Positions 1-6,259 of a stretch of DNA of 6,490 nt are shown one piece after another. The stretch is from Flavobacteriales bacterium UBA2619 (GTDB lineage: Bacteria; Bacteroidota; Bacteroidia; Flavobacteriales_D; Sanyastnellaceae): positions 1 through 6,490 of the forward strand of contig DDJR01000011.1 in the NCBI GenBank assembly GCA_002339135.1, written 5' to 3'. The translations under genes were made by a program, and so were the position numbers. Within the stretch, counting starts at the first letter, position 1; each line of letters opens with the position of its first letter. Under the pieces are notes generated by a model. That model was not told where the DNA came from and made no database searches. It saw nothing but the letters and a program-made list of their open reading frames with translations.

Positions 1-161
1 TTCAACGATGAGAGATCAGAAAGCGCTTCGTGTACTTGATCATCTTGGGCTTTTGTTTCTTGAAGTCCGATCACGTCCGCGTTAAATTCAGCTACAATTG
101 AATTGAAATCTTTTTTAACGACTGCTCGTATTCCGTTTACGTTCCAGCTTAATAGTCTCAT
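1..161 (-). CDS. xth: Exodeoxyribonuclease III (N-terminal 53 codons, cut by window edge)
   Basis: This family of metal-dependent nucleases (endonuclease/exonuclease/phosphatase fold) cuts the backbone at abasic sites and trims 3' ends during base excision repair. The visible N-terminus begins MRLLSWNVNGIRAV, the hallmark of Xth/ExoA proteins, with the metal-proximal Asn in WNVNG. It continues to the GLQETKA motif at residues 33 to 39, whose Glu is the conserved metal-binding residue. The rest lies beyond base 1, so the catalytic His and Asp residues cannot be checked. The start at 161 is fixed by the family N-terminus. It overlaps the stop of the upstream ATE-like gene by 4 bp (ATGA), so the gene is probably last or late in the coaE operon and translationally coupled. 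Xth versus the closely related ExoA subtype cannot be separated from this fragment. Confidence 0.93.
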   Translation of the reverse strand, partial: MRLLSWNVNGIRAVVKKDFNSIVAEFNADVIGLQETKAQDDQVHEALSDLSSL

Positions 162-1234
162 GATGGGGGTAGATAATGTGGGTTAGATTTCCAAACTTTG
201 ATCAGATCGATTAGAATTTCGAGCGTTCCATGGAGAAGAATAAAGTCTCCAGTTTGATACAAATGATTTAAATAAGCGGTTGAATTCGAAAACTCATCAG
301 AAGCCTCAAGGTTGAGGAGCTGTGATCCATCTGGACAAGGGTTGATGTGAAAAAGAGAATAACCCCTCTCAACAGAGGAGTAAGTGGCTACAATCATCCC
401 TTCAAGGTCGTGACCAAGTTCTATGGGGGCAGGTTCTCGCATTAAGTATCCATTCCAAGGGCCGATGTGTCCCAGACTGAAGTAGGGGTATAGCCATGGT
501 TTATGTGGGATTCTCAGCTCAGTTAATTTCTCACAAAGCTTTTCTGTATGGTGTCGAATTTCGTGTGCATGAGTCTTATTTGGTTGGTAGTTAGAAAAAC
601 CAGTCCAGCAATTTTCAGGTGTGTAAAATTCTGTGTCGCCCAGATCTAATTTGTAATCAAAAGAGGAGTCTTTGTCTAAAATATAGCCAGGGTAGTACCA
701 TTCTCTTTCATTTTCTATTCCAAATTCAATCTCCTTCAACATCGTCACCTTTCCCAAACTCCATTCGGAATACCGTTCGTCATACAATCCCAGTAGGCTT
801 GCCATGCTTTTTTCTCCCATGTCGAAGTAGCTCACTGCGATGAGCTGATCTCCATCGTAAATGCATACTTCTCGAGTGTCGAATACAGTGGTCTCAAATC
901 CCGCTTTCAGGTATTCTTTAAGCGTAGCATGAATGAAACCCTTGAATCTGTGTTTGTGAGCTGCGTAAAGAGTTTCCTTGTCTTGTGTGGGATTTGCTTC
1001 TCCAAAAACGGTGCGAAATCTTCCATCGACTCTTCGAAGAAGTTTTCTTTGGCTTTTTCTCAATAAAAAATCGTTGAGTTTGACTCGAATGTTTACGACA
1101 GAAAAAAGTTCGTCATCAATGCACAAAAGATCCATCTTGTAAAGCATGACCGCACCTCTAAACCAACCTGAAGCCAGGTATTGATCGTAGCGTACTCTTG
1201 AGAGTTTTTGTGGATAGTGAGTTTGGACTAACAT
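158..1234 (-). CDS. ATE/Bpt-like aminoacyl-tRNA-protein transferase homologue with C-terminal extension
   Basis: Roughly residues 5 to 210 resemble arginyl-/leucyl-tRNA-protein transferases, which add Arg or Leu from tRNA to protein N-termini and create N-degrons. Recognisable elements, in order, are YDQYLASGWFRG (16 to 27, cf. the family's GFRR), the RVKLNDF...SQRKLLRR block (50 to 68), TREV with Glu122, LIAVSYFD (131 to 138), SLGK (159 to 162), YPGY (181 to 184, cf. YLGY) and FDYKLDLGDTEFY (192 to 204). The fold is of the GNAT type. The N-terminal cysteine cluster of canonical members (Y-R-P-x-C-x2-C-x2-C-x-P-x-R) is absent; only Cys38 remains in that region. Residues from about 213 to 358 have no domain I recognise. 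It starts 9 bp after the aldehyde dehydrogenase stop and overlaps xth by 4 bp. Activity and the amino acid transferred are unknown; a plain GNAT acyltransferase is the main alternative. Confidence 0.72.
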   Translation of the reverse strand: MLVQTHYPQKLSRVRYDQYLASGWFRGAVMLYKMDLLCIDDELFSVVNIRVKLNDFLLRKSQRKLLRRVDGRFRTVFGEANPTQDKETLYAAHKHRFKGFIHATLKEYLKAGFETTVFDTREVCIYDGDQLIAVSYFDMGEKSMASLLGLYDERYSEWSLGKVTMLKEIEFGIENEREWYYPGYILDKDSSFDYKLDLGDTEFYTPENCWTGFSNYQPNKTHAHEIRHHTEKLCEKLTELRIPHKPWLYPYFSLGHIGPWNGYLMREPAPIELGHDLEGMIVATYSSVERGYSLFHINPCPDGSQLLNLEASDEFSNSTAYLNHLYQTGDFILLHGTLEILIDLIKVWKSNPHYLPPS

Positions 1235-1243
1235 GTCTTATCG

Positions 1244-2611
1244 TTACAGCCACTTACGCGCAATTCGCGAGAAGGTAAGTCCAAGGGCTTTGAAGGGTGG
1301 ATATGTCAGGAATAGAAATGAAAACGGAAGTGTTTGGACTGCAAAACTTCGCAGGTTTGAGAAAGATTCAAAGCTCGATCTTCCCCCAGAACGTCCCATT
1401 CCACTTGATTGAATGCCTCCAAATGGAAGCGCACTATTTGCAATTTGAAGAATAACTTCATTAATCGCTGTACTTCCTGCCTGCGTATTTTCAATAAACC
1501 AAGCTATGTTTTTTGACTTCGAACTAAAGATATAAAGTGCAAGAGGGTAAGGGTTCCTCATAATTGTTTCTGCTACTTGTTCTTGCGTTTCCCATGTTAA
1601 CACAGGCAGCACGGGGCCGAATATCTCTTCCTGCATAATTGCCATTTCTAATGTACAGCCCGTGAGTATACAGGGTGCAATTTTACATCTTTCTTCTCCC
1701 ATCTCTAATGTATTTCCGGGAACGTGAAGTGTAGCTCCTTTCTGAGTTGCATCTTTAATTAGGCTTAGAATTCTGTTGTAATGTGTTGTGTTGACGATCT
1801 TGCCCAAGTCAGGACTTTCGATGGGTTTTTCCCCATACATTTTTGTGATGCGAAGAAGCAAAGCCTCCGTGAACACAGTTTTAATCGATTTCTCAATGAG
1901 AAGATGGTCAGGTGCGATGCAGACTTGTCCTGCATTCATGTATTTGCCCCAAGCGATTTTTCTGGCTGCGTTGTTTATATTGGCACTCTTGTCGATAATG
2001 GTTGGGCTTTTCCCCCCGAGCTCTAAAGTCACTGAGCAAAGTTGTTCAGCGGCAGCTTTCATGACAAGTCGCCCAATTTCAGTGCCGCCCGTAAAGTTGA
2101 TGTGGTTAAACGGTGAGGACGTAAGTTTTGCAGCGACTTCCGGCCCACCCAGTTCCACTTTCACCAACTCTTCCGTAAAGATGGATTCAAGAAGGTTCTT
2201 TAAAACAAGTGAAACATGAGGCGTGTGCTCAGATGGCTTAACCACCACACTGTTTCCTGCAGCCAGTGCTCCAATTAAAGGTCTTAGCGTGAGCATAACA
2301 GGGTAGTTCCATGGTGAAATGATCAGTACACGGCCTTTGGGCTCAGCCTGTACATAATATTTTGTCCCGATCAAAGCAAGTGGGGTAGAGGCATGACGCT
2401 TCCCCATCCAACGGTTTAAGTTTGAAATTGTGTGTTGTGCTTCTTTTTTTAAAGGGTATATTTCTTGTAAAACAGCTTCTGCTTCAGGCTTGTTGAGGTC
2501 CGCTTTTAATGCGTGTAATAATTCTTTTTCAAAATTTACGATTGCGGACATCAGGAGTTTAATCCTGGCTTTTCTTTCTCGAAAACCTCCCCGATAAATG
2601 CCTTTAATCAT
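1244..2611 (-). CDS. NAD(P)-dependent aldehyde dehydrogenase, class-3 / fatty-aldehyde type
   Basis: It is predicted to oxidise aldehydes to carboxylic acids using NAD(P)+. At 455 residues, without the extra N-terminal strand region of roughly 480 to 500 residue ALDHs, it matches the class 3 (ALDH3, fatty or coniferyl aldehyde) group. Motifs present are SPWNYP (99 to 104, oxyanion Asn102), VVVKPSE (122 to 128), the cofactor loop FTGGTEIGR (173 to 181), LELGGKSP (196 to 203, general base Glu197), NAGQVCIAPD (226 to 235, nucleophile Cys231) and EEIFGPVLPV (328 to 337). All catalytic residues are intact. The C-terminus carries the class-3 YPPF element (437 to 440) within a hydrophobic stretch at about 428 to 447 that could bring the enzyme to the membrane, as in fatty aldehyde dehydrogenases. 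Its start overlaps the coaE stop (ATGA). The substrate is not readable from sequence; lipid-derived long-chain aldehydes are a reasonable guess. Confidence 0.92.
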   Translation of the reverse strand: MIKGIYRGGFRERKARIKLLMSAIVNFEKELLHALKADLNKPEAEAVLQEIYPLKKEAQHTISNLNRWMGKRHASTPLALIGTKYYVQAEPKGRVLIISPWNYPVMLTLRPLIGALAAGNSVVVKPSEHTPHVSLVLKNLLESIFTEELVKVELGGPEVAAKLTSSPFNHINFTGGTEIGRLVMKAAAEQLCSVTLELGGKSPTIIDKSANINNAARKIAWGKYMNAGQVCIAPDHLLIEKSIKTVFTEALLLRITKMYGEKPIESPDLGKIVNTTHYNRILSLIKDATQKGATLHVPGNTLEMGEERCKIAPCILTGCTLEMAIMQEEIFGPVLPVLTWETQEQVAETIMRNPYPLALYIFSSKSKNIAWFIENTQAGSTAINEVILQIANSALPFGGIQSSGMGRSGGRSSFESFSNLRSFAVQTLPFSFLFLTYPPFKALGLTFSRIARKWL

Positions 2612-3258
2612 TTGCTGAAGTTAATAGATTTTCTTTTTAAAATGGAGTGTAATTTTTCAATTTGTGGGAGCAGCATATCGGTGTCGTTATTCACAAGCAC
2701 AAAATTTGAAAGAGAAGTTCGTTTTTCATCGGAAAATTGAGCGTTTACTTTCCCTTGAATCATGACTTTATCGAACCCATCTCTATGTTTCACCCTGGCG
2801 ATTCTTTGTTCTTTATCAGCATTCACGGTAATGACGACATCACAGTCCTTGCTGGCTCCGCTTTCAAATAAAATAGCTGCTTCACGTACCACATACGTCA
2901 CGCTGTCTGGCAAGTTAGCAACCCAAACCTGGAAGGACTTTCTGACGGCTGGATGGACTAGCTGATTCAAAAAACTGATTCCGCCAACTTCACTAAAAGC
3001 CAGCTTTCCCAATTCTTTTCTATTGATGTCAACAGCCTTCCCTTCGTTGTCGTAAACAGCAACTTTGCGCCCAAATTTCTCAATCACGGCATTTCGAATG
3101 AGGTTGTTCTCCGCATAAATAGCATGTCCTGCCTTGTCTGCATTAAACACAGGGACATCTAGAGCTTTAAAGACCCTTGCCACTGTGGATTTTCCAGAAC
3201 CGATTCCTCCAGTGAGACCCACTGTGAATATCTCCTTCTTATTTACTGTACTCAACAT
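2608..3258 (-). CDS. coaE: Dephospho-CoA kinase
   Basis: It phosphorylates the ribose 3'-OH of dephospho-CoA with ATP, the last step of coenzyme A synthesis, in the cytoplasm. Numbering from the Met encoded at 3258, the P-loop TGGIGSGKST lies at residues 16 to 25. It is followed by FNADKAGH, with the conserved substrate-site Asp at 41, then LVHPAVR (about 100 to 106) and AAILFESG (about 127 to 134). The lid-region RVKHRDG (about 155 to 161) carries the usual arginines. The reading frame opens at 3306, but that start adds 16 residues (MQYCSAKVVSISFLYS) before the family N-terminus and would sit only 8 bp from the rpe start. The Met at 3258 gives 216 residues, close to the usual size of about 200, so I chose it. 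It heads the four-gene minus-strand run and its stop overlaps the aldehyde dehydrogenase start. Confidence 0.93.
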   Translation of the reverse strand: MLSTVNKKEIFTVGLTGGIGSGKSTVARVFKALDVPVFNADKAGHAIYAENNLIRNAVIEKFGRKVAVYDNEGKAVDINRKELGKLAFSEVGGISFLNQLVHPAVRKSFQVWVANLPDSVTYVVREAAILFESGASKDCDVVITVNADKEQRIARVKHRDGFDKVMIQGKVNAQFSDEKRTSLSNFVLVNNDTDMLLPQIEKLHSILKRKSINFSK

Positions 3259-3272
3259 ACTGTAAAGGAAAG

Positions 3273-3280
3273 AAATACTC
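3273..3280 (+). promoter_or_regulatory. Weak candidate rpe promoter, CACCTTTG
   Basis: It matches TAnnTTTG at five of six fixed positions and lies 34 bp before the rpe ATG, which would give a leader of about 28 nt. No TTG sits at the expected upstream distance. It lies in the gap between the divergent coaE (start taken at 3258) and rpe; no good match was found for coaE on the other strand. Confidence 0.22.
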
Positions 3281-3314
3281 ACCACCTTTGCACTACAATA
3301 TTGCATAAAAACTC

Positions 3315-3965
3315 ATGTCTCATCTCGTCGCTCCCTCTCTTTTAGCCGCTGACTTCGCAAACCTTCAGCGAGATATAGAATTTGTCAATTCATCAGACGC
3401 AGATTGGTTTCACATAGATGTGATGGATGGTGTTTTTGTTCCAAACATAAGTTTTGGAATGCCTGTTATTAAGGCGATTGCAAGACACGCTAAAAAACCT
3501 CTAGATGTCCATCTTATGATTGTAGACCCGGACAGGTACATCGATGCATTTGCCGATCTTGGATCAGATATACTTACTGTTCATGCCGAAGCTTGTCCCC
3601 ATCTTCACAGAACGCTTGCAGCGATACGTGCCGCAGGAATGAAAGCAGGTGTTGCACTTAATCCCCACACACCCGTTGAGTCTTTAAGTGAGGTGATTAA
3701 TGACTTAGACCTTGTATGTCTGATGAGTGTTAACCCTGGATTCGGAGGCCAGTCTTTCATTGAACGGACCTACGAAAAAGTACGTAAACTAAGAAAAATG
3801 GGTCATGAGGCTGGGGCAACATTTCACATCGAAATAGATGGTGGAGTGACAACATCTAATTCTTCAGCATTGGTAGAGGCGGGAGCGGATGTTCTCGTTG
3901 CTGGATCTTCTATCTTCAGGGCTGAAAACCCTGGTGCTGCAGCTACAGCAATCAAGAATGCGTAA
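3315..3965 (+). CDS. rpe: Ribulose-phosphate 3-epimerase
   Basis: It interconverts D-ribulose 5-phosphate and D-xylulose 5-phosphate in the pentose phosphate pathway. The 216-residue, single-domain TIM barrel is full length for the family. Visible motifs are APSLLAADF (6 to 14), HIDVMDGVFVPN (33 to 44), DVHLMI (64 to 69), SVNPGFGGQSF (138 to 148), EIDGGV (173 to 178) and AGSSIF (196 to 201). The divalent metal ligands His33, Asp35, His66 and Asp175 are all present; Asp35 and Asp175 are also the catalytic acid/base pair. The phosphate-binding loops (GFGGQ and GSSIF) are intact. The start follows from the family N-terminus. It stands alone on the plus strand, divergent from coaE and convergent with the secreted FG-GAP gene, whose stop is 20 bp away. 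There is no Shine-Dalgarno sequence. Confidence 0.97.
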   Translation: MSHLVAPSLLAADFANLQRDIEFVNSSDADWFHIDVMDGVFVPNISFGMPVIKAIARHAKKPLDVHLMIVDPDRYIDAFADLGSDILTVHAEACPHLHRTLAAIRAAGMKAGVALNPHTPVESLSEVINDLDLVCLMSVNPGFGGQSFIERTYEKVRKLRKMGHEAGATFHIEIDGGVTTSNSSALVEAGADVLVAGSSIFRAENPGAAATAIKNA

Positions 3966-3969
3966 TTTT

Positions 3970-3989
3970 CTAAAGTCAGTTTCACTTAG
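3970..3989. terminator. Possible small hairpin between the convergent rpe and FG-GAP stop codons
   Basis: CTAAAGT (3970 to 3976) can pair with ACTTAG (3984 to 3989) through a single bulged A, with a 7-nt loop. It lies in the 20-bp convergent gap and includes the minus-strand stop codon. The stem is short and AT-rich and has no strong flanking T-tract except TTTT at 3966 to 3969, which would serve minus-strand transcripts only (as A) and so does not help. Terminator function is doubtful. Confidence 0.15.
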
Positions 3990-5923
3990 CAGCTGTCTCC
4001 AAATTTCGACAACAACAAAAGCAAGTCGTGAATCTCTGTGGTTCCATCTCCGTTGATGTCTGCGAAGCAGTCTGATGTACATCCATAATTAGAAATGAGC
4101 TCTAGGATGTCAGAACTACCGATCACGCCATCGACATTTAAATCACCGAGGAGTCCTTGTGTAATGTGGAATGAGCTTTCGCACAGCAATGTTCCTTGGT
4201 GGGCAACTGTATATTTGTAAAACCCCTCAGAGGCAATTGTTATTTCCATTGATTCAGAAAGGTACATTTCGTAGGATTGTAGATCATCTACTTCAAATTC
4301 TTGAGGAGCTGTTTCTTGATATGACCAAACAACTTCCGCGTCCTCCCAAAAGGGTGTTGATGCAACAGTGATTGTCTCAGTCCCGCAAAGGACAGTGTCG
4401 GCAAAGTCTGAACAGGCTGAATGTCCTTCAGTATAAATGGCGCGAGGTTCAGTGTCATTTCCAATATCCAAACCAAAGTACTTGTCTACAACTCCACTTG
4501 GCCATTCAATTGTCATTGAATCCATGAACGATGTTTCGCCCAGCCCGAAGTGCTCATAAAAACCCTCTTGACCCAAATAGTTTTCGCCGCAGTGTGTTCC
4601 TCTTACCTGTGTGATTCCGCCTGCTGAAACTTCCATCCAAGCGCCGATGCCCATCTTGTTAGATTTTTGACCCAAGAGACCAATTTGTATATAGTTTGCG
4701 GGATCTTCATTAAACCCAGAGTTGATCCAAATTCTAGCTTTGTGATTTCCGGTATTGTGGACTACAAAATCGATCCATCCGTCTCTGTTAAAATCCCCAC
4801 TTGCTGTTGTGTGTGAATTAAGAAGGTCTGTGAAATAAATTTCTGTGCTGGCAAGGTTAAATTCTAACGTGTTGGTGCCAGATGTCCCCGTGTTTTCAAA
4901 AAGATAATTCTCTTGGTAGGGGTTCGATAGGTCGTGTTCAGCAATAAAAATATCTAAATCGGTGTCGTTGTCCATATCAATCCAAACAGCGCCCCAGCAA
5001 AACTCTTGCAGGTTAACTCCCATGGGGATTGACTCTTCTGAATAAACACCTGAAGGAGTGCCTCTAAACAATTTGCTTCCTTGAGGAAATTCACCCAACC
5101 CGGAATCAGAGATGTAAATGTCAGTGATTCCATCTGTGTTGTAATCGCCCACTGATGCTGACATTGCATCCATCGAAATGTTTAATCCTACTTGATCGGC
5201 AATGTCCTCAAAACCACCATCTCCCAGGTTGTGATACAATGTGTTTACACCATTTTTGTCGTTAATGATAAAAAGATCTTGAAAGCCATCACGGTCCCAG
5301 TCAAACCATACGCTTTGGAAAGAAGCACGTGTATATGTCCCCGTATTTGACTGCGATGTGACATCAGTAAACTGAAAATCACCGTCATTTCTCATTAATA
5401 CATTCTGATATTCTGCACCCAGATCTTCCTCACTTTCGTAATATCTACAGATATAAAGATCAAGATCTCCATCGTTGTCATAATCACACCAAGAGCTTCC
5501 TTCTGAAGATATAAATGTCTGTTGAATGTTGGTGATTTCAGTTACATTGATGAAGGTAGTGTCTCCAATGTTCTCAAGAATTTCTGTCCGACCCTCTGCA
5601 TCTGAGTAGTGGAAATCCATATCTCCGTCATTGTCAATGTCTAGCCACAAGATTGATTTTGATTCTGCTTGCTGATTGATAGGCAGGGGGAGTATCGAAA
5701 AACCTGTTCCTTGAGTATTCGTAAATGTTCTGATCGCTCCAGAAGAGTTGCCAAATGTTAAGTCATCCCACCCATCTAGATTCCAGTCTGCGGTTGACAC
5801 TCCTGATCCATAGATGCCATCCCAATCATATTGCACGACTCCCCATTGGGGTGCATTGTTTTTAAAGATTTGGGCTGACGTGATCCAAGGTGAAAGTGCA
5901 AGAAAGAGAAAAAACAACCTCAT
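3986..5923 (-). CDS. Secreted FG-GAP/VCBS beta-propeller protein with ASPIC/UnbV and dockerin-like C-terminus
   Basis: This 645-residue exported protein opens with a signal peptide: MRLFF, a hydrophobic core, then TSA|Q, with likely cleavage after residue 17. Seven DxDxDGxxD-type calcium loops start at Asp46, 95, 147, 208, 260, 316 and 377, 49 to 61 residues apart, as expected for a seven-bladed FG-GAP/VCBS propeller. Residues about 424 to 499 match the ASPIC/UnbV domain of CRTAC1-like proteins (GAWMEVSAGG, GENYLGQ, HFGLGE, IEWPSGVVD). Residues about 500 to 590 look Ig-like, with Cys504, 513 and 581. The end (593 to 645) has two dockerin/EF-hand loops: Asp594/Asn596/Asp598/Asp605 and Asp622/Asn624/Asp626/Asp633, separated by a Cys615-Cys619 pair. 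I see no typical type IX secretion C-terminal domain. The family function is adhesion-like or unknown; no catalytic site was recognised. It lies 12 bp after clpS and is probably co-transcribed with it. Confidence 0.88.
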   Translation of the reverse strand: MRLFFLFLALSPWITSAQIFKNNAPQWGVVQYDWDGIYGSGVSTADWNLDGWDDLTFGNSSGAIRTFTNTQGTGFSILPLPINQQAESKSILWLDIDNDGDMDFHYSDAEGRTEILENIGDTTFINVTEITNIQQTFISSEGSSWCDYDNDGDLDLYICRYYESEEDLGAEYQNVLMRNDGDFQFTDVTSQSNTGTYTRASFQSVWFDWDRDGFQDLFIINDKNGVNTLYHNLGDGGFEDIADQVGLNISMDAMSASVGDYNTDGITDIYISDSGLGEFPQGSKLFRGTPSGVYSEESIPMGVNLQEFCWGAVWIDMDNDTDLDIFIAEHDLSNPYQENYLFENTGTSGTNTLEFNLASTEIYFTDLLNSHTTASGDFNRDGWIDFVVHNTGNHKARIWINSGFNEDPANYIQIGLLGQKSNKMGIGAWMEVSAGGITQVRGTHCGENYLGQEGFYEHFGLGETSFMDSMTIEWPSGVVDKYFGLDIGNDTEPRAIYTEGHSACSDFADTVLCGTETITVASTPFWEDAEVVWSYQETAPQEFEVDDLQSYEMYLSESMEITIASEGFYKYTVAHQGTLLCESSFHITQGLLGDLNVDGVIGSSDILELISNYGCTSDCFADINGDGTTEIHDLLLLLSKFGDSC

Positions 5924-5935
5924 ATTTTTTGTGGT

Positions 5936-6220
5936 TTAAGGTTCTACTTCTGCTGTGATGTCTGCCTCTAGAAGCGATGTACACATCGGTTCTAATTCGT
6001 CGTACGATCCACTCTTTACAGTGCATTTTCCTTTGAAATGGATGATCATAGCGCACTGTTCAGCTTGGAGAGGTTCGTGACCACAAGTTGCGACAAGTCT
6101 GTTGATGACATGGTCAAAGGTGTTGTGGTCGTCATTGTAAACAACAATCTTCCAGCCTTCGTCGATTTTCACATCGACCAACACCTCCTTTTCAGTTTCT
6201 GTGCTTGAATTATAGATCAT
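5936..6220 (-). CDS. clpS: ATP-dependent Clp protease adaptor ClpS
   Basis: ClpS binds proteins with destabilising N-terminal residues (Leu, Phe, Tyr, Trp in the known bacterial pathway) and hands them to the N-domain of ClpA/ClpC for degradation by ClpP. The 94-residue length and sequence fit the family: a variable charged N-terminal tail (1 to 20), then WKIVVYNDDHNTFDHVI (23 to 39), the QAEQCA helix (52 to 57), IIHFKGKC (59 to 66) and an ITAEVEP end. Asn29, Asp30 and His61 line up with the Escherichia coli residues Asn34, Asp35 and His66 that hold the substrate alpha-amino group. The gate residue, Met40 in E. coli, is Phe35 here. A perfect TAnnTTTG element lies 31 bp upstream of the start. 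The partner unfoldase is not in the window. The secreted FG-GAP gene follows after 12 bp. Confidence 0.95.
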   Translation of the reverse strand: MIYNSSTETEKEVLVDVKIDEGWKIVVYNDDHNTFDHVINRLVATCGHEPLQAEQCAMIIHFKGKCTVKSGSYDELEPMCTSLLEADITAEVEP

Positions 6221-6246
6221 AAACGCCTGATAAACTTTTTACGTAC

Positions 6247-6254
6247 TTGTACAA
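6247..6254. other. Palindrome TTGTACAA in the divergent clpS/glnS promoter region
   Basis: This 8-bp perfect inverted repeat overlaps both the candidate glnS TTG element and the first bases of the clpS -7 box, and sits next to a second short palindrome, TACGTA, at 6240 to 6245. A regulator bound here could affect both genes, but 8-bp palindromes are also frequent by chance. Confidence 0.2.
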
Positions 6255-6259
6255 ATATA
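6252..6259 (-). promoter_or_regulatory. Candidate clpS promoter, -7 box TATATTTG
   Basis: Read on the minus strand, this is a perfect match to the Bacteroidota -7 consensus TAnnTTTG. Transcription would start near 6246, giving a leader of about 25 nt before the clpS ATG at 6220. No TTG is seen at the usual distance (about 19 bp) upstream, so only the -7 half is supported. Confidence 0.5.

Noticed and set aside
619..843. Plus-strand open frame of 74 codons antisense to the ATE-like gene
   Set aside because: The translation is low-complexity and Ser/Phe-rich, there is no promoter-like box, and it is fully explained by the minus-strand gene.
1781..2219. Two overlapping plus-strand open frames of 81 and 143 codons inside the aldehyde dehydrogenase gene
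   Set aside because: They lie antisense to a clearly conserved catalytic region; their translations have no recognisable family features, so they are shadow frames.
3966..3985. Strong bidirectional terminator between rpe and the FG-GAP gene
   Set aside because: Only a weak, bulged, AT-rich stem is visible and there is no GC-rich stem with T-tracts; I list it only as a doubtful hairpin.
4770..5790. Recurring short DNA motifs rich in 'tc-att/gtt-gtc' within the secreted protein gene, resembling DNA repeats
   Set aside because: They encode the DxDNDGD-type calcium loops; spacing follows propeller blades and the DNA is not identical between copies, so this is protein-level repetition and not a CRISPR or mobile repeat.
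5862..6056. Minus-strand open frame of 64 codons spanning the clpS end and the FG-GAP start
   Set aside because: It overlaps two well-supported genes in another frame and shows no family similarity.
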